DNA of 54,538 nucleotides, taken from NCBI RefSeq assembly GCF_009208555.1, contig NZ_WFLI01000040.1, positions 1-54,538 of the forward strand, written 5' to 3'. This document shows positions 40,823 to 48,508 of this stretch, piece after piece; position 1 is the stretch's first letter, and the number at the start of each line of letters is the position of its first letter. The notes below the pieces were generated by a model that saw nothing but the letters and a program-made list of their open reading frames with translations, searched no databases and was not told the origin of the DNA. Source of the stretch: Janthinobacterium violaceinigrum (lineage in GTDB: Bacteria; Pseudomonadota; Gammaproteobacteria; Burkholderiales; Burkholderiaceae_D). The position numbers and the translations under genes were made by a program.

Positions 40823-42921
40823 CAGCTTTTTTGGTTGAAAGCTATTCTGCTGATAAAACTGATCCATCTGATAAAGACCGTTTTTTTGACGGAATAGATG
40901 AAATGGATAAAATTATAAAATTCATGAAGGCGCGTGAATGTCCACTTCCCGGTTTCCCTCCGCCATGTGATGTCAATCTGTTTTTCGGTTTCTTCTTCGA
41001 CGGCACCAATAATAATATGAAACGGGATCTGGCATTTCATTCGCATAGTAATGTGGCGCGCTTGTATCACGCATTTCCAGGTGATAAAGACACGCATGGC
41101 AGCGAGGCGTGGCCGGACTTGGAGACAAAATATCACAAGAGTTACTTTCGCACCTACGTTCCGGGAGTGGGCACGCGTTTCGACGAGGTTGGCGATACGG
41201 GAGAGGGATTTAGCGCTCTCACCAGCGACCGGGCGCGCGGCCTGGCCTTTGCCTACAAGGGAGAAAATCGCATCATCTGGGCATTGGTGGAAGCATTGAA
41301 TAATGTGCACAGATATTACACCGATGCTCCCCTGGTGGATGACAAGACGTTTAAACAGGACTTCAATACGCTCAGTTTGCCCAGCAAAGTGCAGCCTTCA
41401 CAGGCGCTGGTGCACGCTTTCACGCAGGCTTTGCAAAAGTTGCACAGCAATTTGCGGCCATTTGTGCCAACCGATGCGCAGGCGAAAAGCGTCAATAAAG
41501 GCAAGGTGCTCAATATCTTCGTGTCGATGTTCGGTTTCTCGCGTGGCGCAGCCGAAGCGCGCTCGTTTGCCAACTGGTTCATCTGGTTATGCAAGCTCGA
41601 TGCGCAACTGACCGTTAGCAAGGGCGTCAAGGCTCGCCAGTTAAGTATTGGCACTATCGAGGTGACCTTCGACTTCATGGGCCTGTTCGATACCGTCGCT
41701 TCGGTTGGCCTGGCGGCGTCAGTGCCCCTCCCGAACAGGATGGTGGATGGACATGGCGGCTGGGCCGACGCCGAAGTGTCGCTCAGAATACCTACGTCAC
41801 CGGGACCAAGCCAGTGCCTGCATCTGGTGTCGGCGCATGAAGTGCGCCGGTCTTTTCCCTTGGACTCCGTTGCTTACCTGGGCAATATTCCCCCTAATTG
41901 CAGGGAAATTGTTTTTCCTGGTGTTCATTCGGACATCGGAGGCGGCTATCTGCCGCAAGAACAAGGGCGCGGTACAGATCCAAGTGGTGGCGATTTGATG
42001 TCGCGCATTACGTTGGCCACGATGTACCGGGCTGCCCGCCTGGCCGGGGTGCCGCTGAAGTTGGAAGAGGCCAGTGAAGCGACGAAGCGGGCCTTTCGCA
42101 TCGATCCGCGGACTATAACCACCTTCAATGCGTATATCGGCTTTTGCCATGCGCAGCAAGGCGCTGAACCCTCATTGCGGCTACATAGGATCATGGAATT
42201 CCAGCACATGCTGTACATACAGTGGCGCAAGAAAATGCTAGGCAAGATGGGAGATTTACCGAATGTCAAGAATTTGGCAACAAGCTATAAAAGCGGGAAA
42301 TTTGATTTTACTGATCTCACGATGGCGGACAAAGAGCTGGAAGAAGAGGTTGCGAGCTTTGAAAAGTGGCGCGCCGGTCACCGGACGACCAGCAGCAGAG
42401 GGCGGCCCCGTAATCCCGAATGGGAACCTATCGCTGAATTTTGGGATAAGCCGGTACCACCCGTCGAAGTAAGCAACTTTTTTGAGCAGTTCGTGCATGA
42501 CTCGCGCGCATGGTTCAAACCGTTGGGGAAAGACATTCCCGACTTGTGGTATGCGCTGGAATTGCTTGTGGCTCAGGAAGAGCGAGCCCGTGAATGGGAG
42601 AGTGGTCCGGAGGCAGACCCTGGGAAGCCCAATCCCTATAGCTTGAGCACGAAAGAAAAAGAGCAATTGCTGCGATACAAAGCGGTCAAAGGCACCGAAA
42701 ATGAAATGGATGCGATCGAGCCGGACAAGGGCGGACGCGAGAACAGACTCCTGGGAGGTGGTTATTTGCGTTTCCGCTCAATTTACATGGGATCGGATAC
42801 CTTCAAGCCGCTAGGCGCTCAGTATGCGGGCATGCTGCCTGTTTTGCACAAGGAACAGCGCGGTATGGCAATAGCCCATCACGGATCGTCCGATGCGGTA
42901 GAGCAGGCGAAGACGGTGTAA
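40819..42921 (+). CDS. tle1: T6SS lipase effector Tle1 (DUF2235)
   Basis: The 700-residue alpha/beta-hydrolase has the DUF2235 start FFFDGTNNN (59-66) and a complete catalytic triad of Tle1 type: S241 in GFSRG, D291 in GLFDTVAS and H370 in GVHSDIGGGY. Tle1 effectors act as phospholipases (A2 in characterised cases) on the target cell's membrane after delivery to the periplasm. There is no signal peptide, as expected of a T6SS cargo. The C-terminal 230 residues are probably a membrane-targeting or VgrG-binding region. It overlaps copy 2 of the DUF3304 gene upstream. A third DUF3304 gene follows after 78 bp. The first 100 bp are AT-rich. Confidence 0.94.
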   Translation: MTAFLVESYSADKTDPSDKDRFFDGIDEMDKIIKFMKARECPLPGFPPPCDVNLFFGFFFDGTNNNMKRDLAFHSHSNVARLYHAFPGDKDTHGSEAWPDLETKYHKSYFRTYVPGVGTRFDEVGDTGEGFSALTSDRARGLAFAYKGENRIIWALVEALNNVHRYYTDAPLVDDKTFKQDFNTLSLPSKVQPSQALVHAFTQALQKLHSNLRPFVPTDAQAKSVNKGKVLNIFVSMFGFSRGAAEARSFANWFIWLCKLDAQLTVSKGVKARQLSIGTIEVTFDFMGLFDTVASVGLAASVPLPNRMVDGHGGWADAEVSLRIPTSPGPSQCLHLVSAHEVRRSFPLDSVAYLGNIPPNCREIVFPGVHSDIGGGYLPQEQGRGTDPSGGDLMSRITLATMYRAARLAGVPLKLEEASEATKRAFRIDPRTITTFNAYIGFCHAQQGAEPSLRLHRIMEFQHMLYIQWRKKMLGKMGDLPNVKNLATSYKSGKFDFTDLTMADKELEEEVASFEKWRAGHRTTSSRGRPRNPEWEPIAEFWDKPVPPVEVSNFFEQFVHDSRAWFKPLGKDIPDLWYALELLVAQEERAREWESGPEADPGKPNPYSLSTKEKEQLLRYKAVKGTENEMDAIEPDKGGRENRLLGGGYLRFRSIYMGSDTFKPLGAQYAGMLPVLHKEQRGMAIAHHGSSDAVEQAKTV

Positions 42922-42999
42922 GTCAAGCTAAGTCCTTGAGCTACCCGTGCGCTGGGCGATCCTTGTTCATTCAATTGATTGCTTGATGAAAGAAAAACA

Positions 43000-43452
43000 A
43001 TGAAATGGATGATGTATCTTGGCACCGCCTTGCTGCTGAGCGGCTGCGCGTTCAAGGGCAGGCAGCTTGAGCAAGCCGGTCCAAGTCCTACCGCGACGGC
43101 GCAGGTGGGCATCGTCAACCATACGGGGAAGTATATTTACTCCGCATCGGTGGATGGGGCGGGAGGGGGAAATATGGCCAGATGGGGTGCGGGACTTGCC
43201 AATATTTGCTGCACATCCATTCCTCGCGTGTGGTATCCGGGAATGAACGTCCTGGTGCGGTGGGATATGCCGGACGGACTACAGCATATTATTAAAGAAA
43301 AAATGGTGGAAGTGGAGAAATACGATGAGCCCGGGGATATCTATATGCATTTCTTCCCCGATGACGGGGTGAGGGTTGTCGTGTCAAATGCAGGCGGACG
43401 TGCAAAAACGCATCCTATTCTCCATTCGGGGAAACCGGCCGATATGCCTTGA
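43000..43452 (+). CDS. DUF3304 lipoprotein (Tli1-type presumed immunity)
   Basis: The 150-residue protein has a lipoprotein signal ending LLSGC and a classical DUF3304 domain: NHTGKYIYSASVDGAGGG, NICCTSIPRVWYPGMNVLV, DEPGDIYMHFFPDDGVRVVV. It is distant from the two upstream copies but shares the ICC and the following basic/aromatic block. Outer-membrane-anchored lipoproteins of this family neutralise Tle1 in the periplasm. The ATG at 43000 is chosen because it starts the signal peptide; the Shine-Dalgarno is weak. It closes the island. Confidence 0.9.
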   Translation: MKWMMYLGTALLLSGCAFKGRQLEQAGPSPTATAQVGIVNHTGKYIYSASVDGAGGGNMARWGAGLANICCTSIPRVWYPGMNVLVRWDMPDGLQHIIKEKMVEVEKYDEPGDIYMHFFPDDGVRVVVSNAGGRAKTHPILHSGKPADMP

Positions 43453-43472
43453 TGTCTCTGGTGAACGGGAGG

Positions 43473-43493
43473 GGCGCCAGCGAGGCTGGCGCC
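43473..43493. terminator. Hairpin between convergent DUF3304 and hexR genes
   Basis: GGCGCCAGC (43473-43481), loop GAG, GCTGGCGCC (43485-43493) form a perfect 9-bp stem 20 bp past the DUF3304 stop codon. There is no T run on either strand, so its use as an intrinsic terminator is uncertain. Confidence 0.45.
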
Positions 43494-43501
43494 GAGGGCG
43501 A

Positions 43502-44356
43502 TCAGCCGATGAAGGAGTCGAACTGCATGTCGAATTCCTGCAGCGCCTTCTGCGCATTCTGCATCTTCTTGCGGAACTCGGGACCCCGTTGCAGGGCCAG
43601 GCCGACGGCCAGCACGTCGATCACCACCAGGTAAGCCAGGCGCGCTGAAATGGGCGTGTAGGGGTCGGTGTTGAAGACCAGGTCGATGGGGATCAGCACG
43701 GTCGCCAGGTCGGCCAGCGGCGTGCCGGACGGGGCCAGCACGACGACGTCGGCGCCGCCGCGGCGCGCCAGTTTCACGGAGCGGACCAAGGCGGGGCTGT
43801 TGCCGCGCTGCGAGATGGCCACCAGGCAGTCGCCGCCGCGCAGCAGGGCCGCCGCGATGCTGTGGATGTTCGGATCGCTGTAGGCCACCGTCGGCACGCC
43901 CGAGCGGAAGAACTTGTGCTGCGCGTCGGCCGCCACGATGCCCGACGTGCCCTGGCCATAGAATTCGATCTTGCTGGCGCGCGACAGGATGTCGAGCGCG
44001 CGCTGGATCGCTTCCGGGTTCAGGTTGTTGCGCAGGTCGAGCAGGGTGTTGATCGAGCGGCTGCAGATTTTATTCACGAGATCGGCCGCCAGGTCGTCCT
44101 GCGCCGGCTGCTCGTTCGCGCCCGGCATGGCCAGAGCCAGGCCCTGCGCCAGCTTCAGCTTGAATTCGTGCCAGCCGTCGTAGCCCAGCGTACGGCAAAA
44201 GCGCACCACGGTCGGTTCCGACACCTGTGCGCTCTTCGCCAGCGCCGTGATGTTCTGGCTGACCGTCTGGTTCGGCTGGTCAAGCACGGCCAGCGCGACC
44301 TTCTTCTCCGACTTGGAGAGCGAATCGAGCTGGGTGCGGATGGAGTCAAGCAGCAT
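43502..44356 (-). CDS. hexR: HexR family repressor of glucose catabolism (RpiR/SIS)
   Basis: The 284-residue regulator has an N-terminal RpiR helix-turn-helix domain (KSAQVSEPTVVRFCRTLGYD, about 40-60) and a C-terminal SIS domain (about 125-255, with GQGTSGIVAADAQHKFFRSG and ISQRGNSPALV) that in HexR binds the Entner-Doudoroff intermediate KDPG. It lies downstream of zwf in the same direction. HexR-like boxes lie before zwf, pgi and edd in this window. No box is visible directly before hexR itself. Confidence 0.93.
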   Translation of the reverse strand: MLLDSIRTQLDSLSKSEKKVALAVLDQPNQTVSQNITALAKSAQVSEPTVVRFCRTLGYDGWHEFKLKLAQGLALAMPGANEQPAQDDLAADLVNKICSRSINTLLDLRNNLNPEAIQRALDILSRASKIEFYGQGTSGIVAADAQHKFFRSGVPTVAYSDPNIHSIAAALLRGGDCLVAISQRGNSPALVRSVKLARRGGADVVVLAPSGTPLADLATVLIPIDLVFNTDPYTPISARLAYLVVIDVLAVGLALQRGPEFRKKMQNAQKALQEFDMQFDSFIG

Positions 44357-44401
44357 CAGGGTAGTCTTCTGGGTAGGTGTTCAAGAGTATGGAGATAGGT
44401 A

Positions 44402-44433
44402 AAGGGCCTGCCCTGATATACGGGCAGGCCCTT
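44402..44433 (-). terminator. Hairpin between zwf and hexR
   Basis: AAGGGCCTGCCC (44402-44413) and GGGCAGGCCCTT (44422-44433) form a perfect 12-bp stem with an 8-nt loop, 10 bp past the zwf stop codon. There is no long T run, so it may attenuate rather than end transcription into hexR. Confidence 0.65.
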
Positions 44434-44443
44434 GTCTTGCCCG

Positions 44444-45916
44444 TTAATCCTCTGGCAAAGCCTCTTCACGCCACTGCAAGCCATCGCGGCCGATCAGGGC
44501 GCTGGCTGCGGCCGGGCCCCAGGTACCTGCCGTGTATGGAATCGGCGCGCTGTCGTTCTGTTCCCAGTTGTCGAGAATCGGTTCGACCCATTCCCAGGCC
44601 GCTTCCAGTTCGTCGCCGCGCATGAACAGGGTCAGCTGGCCGCGCAGCACGTCGAGCAGCAGGCGCTCGTAGGCGTCCATGCGCGGCGTCTTGAACGATT
44701 CGCGGAAATCGAGTTCCAGTTCCGCCGGTTTCAGGCGCATGCCGTCGCCCGGGGTCTTCGCCATCAGGTTCATGCGCAAGCCTTCGTCGGGCTGCAAACG
44801 GATCACCAGGCAGTTCGGCTGGAAGCTGGACGTGGGCTGGTTGAAGATCGAGTGCGGGATCTGCTTGAAGCGCACGACGATCTCGGCCAGGCTGTCAGCC
44901 ATGCGCTTGCCCGTGCGCAGGTAGAACGGCACGCCGGCCCAGCGCCAGGTGTCGATTTCCGCCTTCAGCGCCACGAAGGTCTCGGTGCGCGAATGTTCTG
45001 GCGCGTCCGGCTCGTCGCGGTAGCTCGGCACGGTGACGCCGTCCACGTGGCCGGCGCGGTACTGGCCGCGCACGATGTTTTGCGCCAGCGTGGTGGGCGT
45101 GAATTTTTTCAGCGAACGCAGCACTTGCAGCTTTTCATCGCGCACGGCGTCCGGCGCGATCGAGGTCGGCGGTTCCATGGCGACGATGCACAGCAGTTGC
45201 AGCAAGTGGTTTTGCAGCATGTCACGCAGCGCGCCGGACGTGTCGTAGTAACCCATGCGGTTGCCCACGCCCAGTTTTTCAGCGATGGTGATCTGCACGT
45301 CGGAAATCCATTCGCGGCGCCACAGCGGCTCGAACAGCACGTTGCCGAAGCGCAGGGCCAGCAAGTTCTGCACGGTTTCCTTGCCCAGGTAATGGTCGAT
45401 ACGGTAAATCTGCGATTCCTGGAAGACCTTGCCCACTTCGGCGTTGATCTGCTTGGCGCTGGCCAGGTCGCGGCCCAGCGGTTTTTCCAGGACCACGCGC
45501 GAATTCGGCGTCACCAGGCCATTGTCTTCCAGGTTGTCGCAGATCAGCGCGAACAGGTGCGGCGGCGTGGCCAGGTAGTACACGCGCGTCAGGTCGGCAT
45601 CGCCGCGCAGCGCTTCGACCAGCGGCGCGTACGTTGCCGCATCGCTGGCGTTGAGCGACACATACACGATGCGCGCGCAGAACTTGCTCCAGGTGGCGGC
45701 ATTCAGGGTGCTGGCCTTGATGTGGGGACGCGAGTTGCTTTCCACCATTTTCAAGAAGGCTTCCTGGCCGCTGTCCTGGCGGCCCACGCAGATGATGCGC
45801 GCCGTCGGCGGCAAATCGTTCGCGACGTCGCGCGCATACATCGCAGGCAGCAACTTGCGCATTGCTAAATCGCCGCTGCCGCCAAACAGGACCAGGTCAA
45901 AATCGGTAAGTGCCAT
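44444..45916 (-). CDS. zwf: Glucose-6-phosphate 1-dehydrogenase
   Basis: The 490-residue enzyme oxidises glucose 6-phosphate to 6-phosphogluconolactone with reduction of NAD(P). The N-terminal nucleotide-binding GGSGDLAMRKLLPA and the active-site signature RIDHYLGKETVQNLL are intact, as is the substrate-binding KPLGRD. The start at 45916 (MALTDFD) follows the family; a TTG at 45934 is in frame. Two HexR-like boxes lie about 90-130 bp upstream. The gene feeds the Entner-Doudoroff pathway encoded nearby (edd, eda). No pgl gene is adjacent. Confidence 0.97.
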   Translation of the reverse strand: MALTDFDLVLFGGSGDLAMRKLLPAMYARDVANDLPPTARIICVGRQDSGQEAFLKMVESNSRPHIKASTLNAATWSKFCARIVYVSLNASDAATYAPLVEALRGDADLTRVYYLATPPHLFALICDNLEDNGLVTPNSRVVLEKPLGRDLASAKQINAEVGKVFQESQIYRIDHYLGKETVQNLLALRFGNVLFEPLWRREWISDVQITIAEKLGVGNRMGYYDTSGALRDMLQNHLLQLLCIVAMEPPTSIAPDAVRDEKLQVLRSLKKFTPTTLAQNIVRGQYRAGHVDGVTVPSYRDEPDAPEHSRTETFVALKAEIDTWRWAGVPFYLRTGKRMADSLAEIVVRFKQIPHSIFNQPTSSFQPNCLVIRLQPDEGLRMNLMAKTPGDGMRLKPAELELDFRESFKTPRMDAYERLLLDVLRGQLTLFMRGDELEAAWEWVEPILDNWEQNDSAPIPYTAGTWGPAAASALIGRDGLQWREEALPED

Positions 45917-46002
45917 AAGTGAGTGTCGTCGCAAAAGTAAAAGAGCCGGAGCGGGGAGGAGGCCGACCGGAAGTGCCAGTCTGTCGCTACTATAATCGGT
46001 GG

Positions 46003-46017
46003 TGTAAATTTACTACG
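46003..46017. promoter_or_regulatory. HexR-like operator before zwf (site A)
   Basis: TGTAAATTTACTACG matches the HexR pattern TGTARTWWWAYTACA at 13 of 15 positions and lies 87 bp before the zwf start. Confidence 0.65.
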
Positions 46018-46034
46018 TAGAACAGGCAATTGCA

Positions 46035-46049
46035 AGAAATTTTACTACA
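46035..46049. promoter_or_regulatory. HexR-like operator before zwf (site B)
   Basis: AGAAATTTTACTACA matches TGTARTWWWAYTACA at 13 of 15 positions. Its core is the reverse complement of the box before edd. It is 17 bp from site A, so the two could bind cooperatively. Confidence 0.65.
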
Positions 46050-46165
46050 TTCCAACCGCTGCCGTCGCAGTTTTGCCCAGTCTTCTTGCCAGCGGCACCG
46101 CGAAGGTCATTATATGCCGTTCGCCGGCCCCGGCGCAGGGTCCTGCTTGCCCTGGGCTTTTCAAA

Positions 46166-46194
46166 GCAACCATGGTTGCCTGGGAAATTTCCCA
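46166..46194. repeat. Two adjacent perfect 14-bp palindromes
   Basis: GCAACCATGGTTGC (46166-46179) and TGGGAAATTTCCCA (46181-46194) are both perfect palindromes separated by a single base. They lie about 300 bp before cheV and 250 bp before zwf. They look like paired operator sites, though the protein is unknown. Confidence 0.6.
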
Positions 46195-46478
46195 TTCTCT
46201 CCGTCATCATTTGCGCTGTAGCAACAAGCAAGTCAAGAAATGCTGCCAGGATAGCCGTTGGCAGCGTAAAGTAGCTTTGAAGAAAGTAAAAAACCGTATA
46301 ATTCAAGCTGAAATCGATAGCAACTATTGGTTGTAAGAAATTGTACGATATACACTGCACCGTTAGCGCCGGCCATGCCCCGAACCCGCCATCCGACGTC
46401 CATGCGACGTGCAGTCCGCACTGCCCGCAGCATCACGGGCAGGCGACTTAACTTTACAAGACGGCTCAAGGGGACACA

Positions 46479-47432
46479 ATGAATTCAATGCAGCAAGATG
46501 TCGATGAACGCACGAGCCTGACAGGCAATAACAAATTCGAACTGTTCCTGTTCAAACTGGGCACCAGCGATCACTCGACGAGCCGCGAACTATTCGGCAT
46601 CAATGTGTTCAAAGTACGTGAAATCATGGAAATGCCCGCTATCACGGCGGTGGCTGGATCGCACCCGCACATGTTGGGCGTGGTCAATATTCGCGGCCAG
46701 ATCGTGCCTGTGATCGACTTGCCGATGGCGGTCGGCTGCAAGAGCAATGGCTTGAAAATCCTGATGGTGACGGAATTTGCCCGCTCGACCCAGGCGTTTG
46801 CCGTGGAAGAGGTCGATGAAATCGTGCGCCTGGAATGGAACCAGGTCTTGTCGGCCGAATCGAGCGTCGGTGGCGGCCTCGTCACCAGCATCGCGCGCCT
46901 CGATGGCGACACGGACAAGACGCGCCTGGCACAAGTGCTGGACGTGGAACAGATCCTGCGCAACGTGCTGCCGTCGGGCGATCCCGATGTGGACGAAAAC
47001 AGCATCGGTCCGCAAGTGCGGCTGCCTGCCGGCGCCGTGATCCTGGCCGCCGACGATTCCTCGCTGGCCCGCTCGCTGATCGAGAAGGGCCTCGAAGCGA
47101 TGGGCGTGCCTTTCATCATGACCAAGACGGGCAAGGAAGCATGGGAGCGCCTGCAGGCGATCTCGGCCCAGGCGGCAACGGAAGGCAAGACGGCAAAAGA
47201 CAAGGTGGCGCTGGTGCTGACCGACCTGGAAATGCCGGAAATGGATGGTTTTACCTTGACGCGCAACATCAAGAACGATGGCCGCTTTTCCAGCATCCCC
47301 GTGGTGATCCACTCGTCGCTGACGGGCTCGACCAACGAAGACCACGTCAAGGGCGTGGGCGCCGATGGTTATGTGGCGAAATTCGTCGCGGCGGAACTGG
47401 CGGAAACCATCCGCAAGGTGCTGGCGCGGTAA
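46479..47432 (+). CDS. cheV: Chemotaxis coupling protein CheV
   Basis: The 317-residue protein joins an N-terminal CheW-like domain (about 18-165; GINVFKVREIMEMP, VNIRGQIVPVIDLPMAV) to a C-terminal receiver domain (about 185-315). The phospho-acceptor is D249 in VLTDLEMPEMDGF, with the acidic pair in ADDSS and the conserved Lys in VAKF. CheV couples chemoreceptors to CheA and is modulated by phosphorylation. AAGGGGA lies four bases before the ATG. It is a lone chemotaxis gene here, followed by a REPIN and a terminator. Confidence 0.97.
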   Translation: MNSMQQDVDERTSLTGNNKFELFLFKLGTSDHSTSRELFGINVFKVREIMEMPAITAVAGSHPHMLGVVNIRGQIVPVIDLPMAVGCKSNGLKILMVTEFARSTQAFAVEEVDEIVRLEWNQVLSAESSVGGGLVTSIARLDGDTDKTRLAQVLDVEQILRNVLPSGDPDVDENSIGPQVRLPAGAVILAADDSSLARSLIEKGLEAMGVPFIMTKTGKEAWERLQAISAQAATEGKTAKDKVALVLTDLEMPEMDGFTLTRNIKNDGRFSSIPVVIHSSLTGSTNEDHVKGVGADGYVAKFVAAELAETIRKVLAR

Positions 47433-47443
47433 GCTGAAGCAAC

Positions 47444-47543
47444 CGTAGGTCGGATTAGCGGCGTACGCCGCGTAATCCGACGCCACCATGGCCCACACTG
47501 TTGTCGGATTACGCGGGGCCTTGCCCCGCTAATCCGACCTACG
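47444..47543. repeat. REPIN: two inverted REP hairpins with GTAG heads
   Basis: Outer arms CGTAGGTCGGATTAGCGG (47444-47461) and CCGCTAATCCGACCTACG (47526-47543) are perfect 18-bp inverted repeats. Each half is itself a REP hairpin: GTAG then GTCGGATTA...TAATCCGAC (47445-47481), and its mirror image GTCGGATTA...TAATCCGAC then CTAC (47503-47542). The 5' GTAG tetranucleotide and the head-to-head arrangement are the hallmarks of REPINs mobilised by RAYT transposases. A RAYT gene lies 27 kb away at 20073. Confidence 0.93.
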
Positions 47544-47550
47544 TGAGCGT

Positions 47551-47590
47551 AAAAAAAGCGCCGGACCCTCGCGGGTTGCGGCGCTTTTTT
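47551..47590. terminator. Bidirectional Rho-independent terminator
   Basis: AAAAAAGCGCCG pairs with CGGCGCTTTTTT, with an inner ACCC/GGGT stem, giving A and T runs on both sides. It serves cheV on the plus strand and the SMP-30 gene on the minus strand. Confidence 0.93.
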
Positions 47591-47603
47591 ATACGTGCAA
47601 CGA

Positions 47604-48500
47604 TTAGGCCTGGTACGGCGTTTCCGGCTGCCCTGCCACGTCCACACGCACGGACAGCACGTGGCCCGTCAGCGGGTAGTCGGCGATCTCGGCAGCCGAG
47701 CGGTTGTGGCTGGCGCTGGTGATGTACAGGGTGCGCAGGTCGGGACCGCCAAACGTCACCATGGTGGGGCAGCGCACGGGCACGGTAATTTCGCCCAGCA
47801 GGTGGCCATCGGGGGCAAAGCGCAAGATCTTGCCGCCTTCAAACATGGCCGACCAGTAATTGCCTTCGCTGTCGACGGCCGCGCCATCGGGGCGCCCGCC
47901 GTAATCAAGCGCTTTCTTGTCCGTGGAAAAACGCTGGAACGGCTGCGGTTCGGAAATGGCGCCCGTTGCTGCGTCGAAGTCGAAGCGGTCGATGCGGTGC
48001 GTGGTGGTATCCGAGTGGTACATGGTGCGCTTGTCCGGGGAAAAGCCCAGGCCGTTCGACACCGTCATGCCGCCCGACCACACCTTGCGCACATGGCCCT
48101 TTTCCAGCACGAACATTTCTGCAGCGTCAGCGCTGCGCGGTTCGAAGATGGTGCCGACCCAGAAGCGGCCGGCGGGATCGACCTTGCCATCGTTGAAGCG
48201 CGTGGTGGCCATGTCGAACGGCGCCGGGGCGATTTCCGCCAGGCTGCCCGTCTTCGTGTCGAGGTGGGCAAAGCCGCTGCGCAGGGCGACGATCAGGCCG
48301 CCTCCGGCATTGATGGCCAGGGCCGACGGTTCCGTCGGCATGCTCCATTGCTCGTGCTTGCCGCTGGCCGGGTGCAGGCGGTGCACGGCGCGGCCATCGA
48401 TGTCGACCCAGTACAGGGCCGCTTCCTTGCCATGCCACAGCGGGCATTCGCCCACTTGCATGGGCTGGTCGCTGACTACCTTGATTTCGTAAATATTCAT
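47604..48500 (-). CDS. SMP-30/gluconolactonase family protein
   Basis: The 298-residue six-bladed beta-propeller has the metal ligands of the SMP-30 family: Glu in VGECPLWH (E18), Asn in SNGLGFSPD and Asp in GRPDGAAVDSEGNYW. Family members hydrolyse sugar lactones. It starts 8 bp past the pgi stop codon in the same direction, so pgi and this gene form an operon behind a HexR-like box. No pgl (6-phosphogluconolactonase) is present near zwf, so it may supply lactonase activity here; that is an inference, and other sugar lactones are possible substrates. Confidence 0.88.
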   Translation of the reverse strand: MNIYEIKVVSDQPMQVGECPLWHGKEAALYWVDIDGRAVHRLHPASGKHEQWSMPTEPSALAINAGGGLIVALRSGFAHLDTKTGSLAEIAPAPFDMATTRFNDGKVDPAGRFWVGTIFEPRSADAAEMFVLEKGHVRKVWSGGMTVSNGLGFSPDKRTMYHSDTTTHRIDRFDFDAATGAISEPQPFQRFSTDKKALDYGGRPDGAAVDSEGNYWSAMFEGGKILRFAPDGHLLGEITVPVRCPTMVTFGGPDLRTLYITSASHNRSAAEIADYPLTGHVLSVRVDVAGQPETPYQA

Positions 48501-48508
48501 TGATCTCC

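Larger units (their letters stand above)
46021..46478. promoter_or_regulatory. Long zwf-cheV intergenic region
   Basis: This 458-bp gap between divergent zwf and cheV has no credible gene; short open frames in it lack ribosome sites and family features. It holds a HexR-like box (46035-46049), two adjacent perfect palindromes (46166-46194) and a consensus TATAAT at 46297-46302 on the plus strand that may serve cheV, giving a leader of about 170 nt. The middle is less GC-rich than its surroundings. Confidence 0.6.

Noticed and set aside
46013..46360. Possible small gene on the minus strand between zwf and cheV
   Set aside because: There is no ribosome site, no family similarity and the codon use is atypical. 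It overlaps the HexR-like boxes and palindromes, which suggest regulatory DNA.
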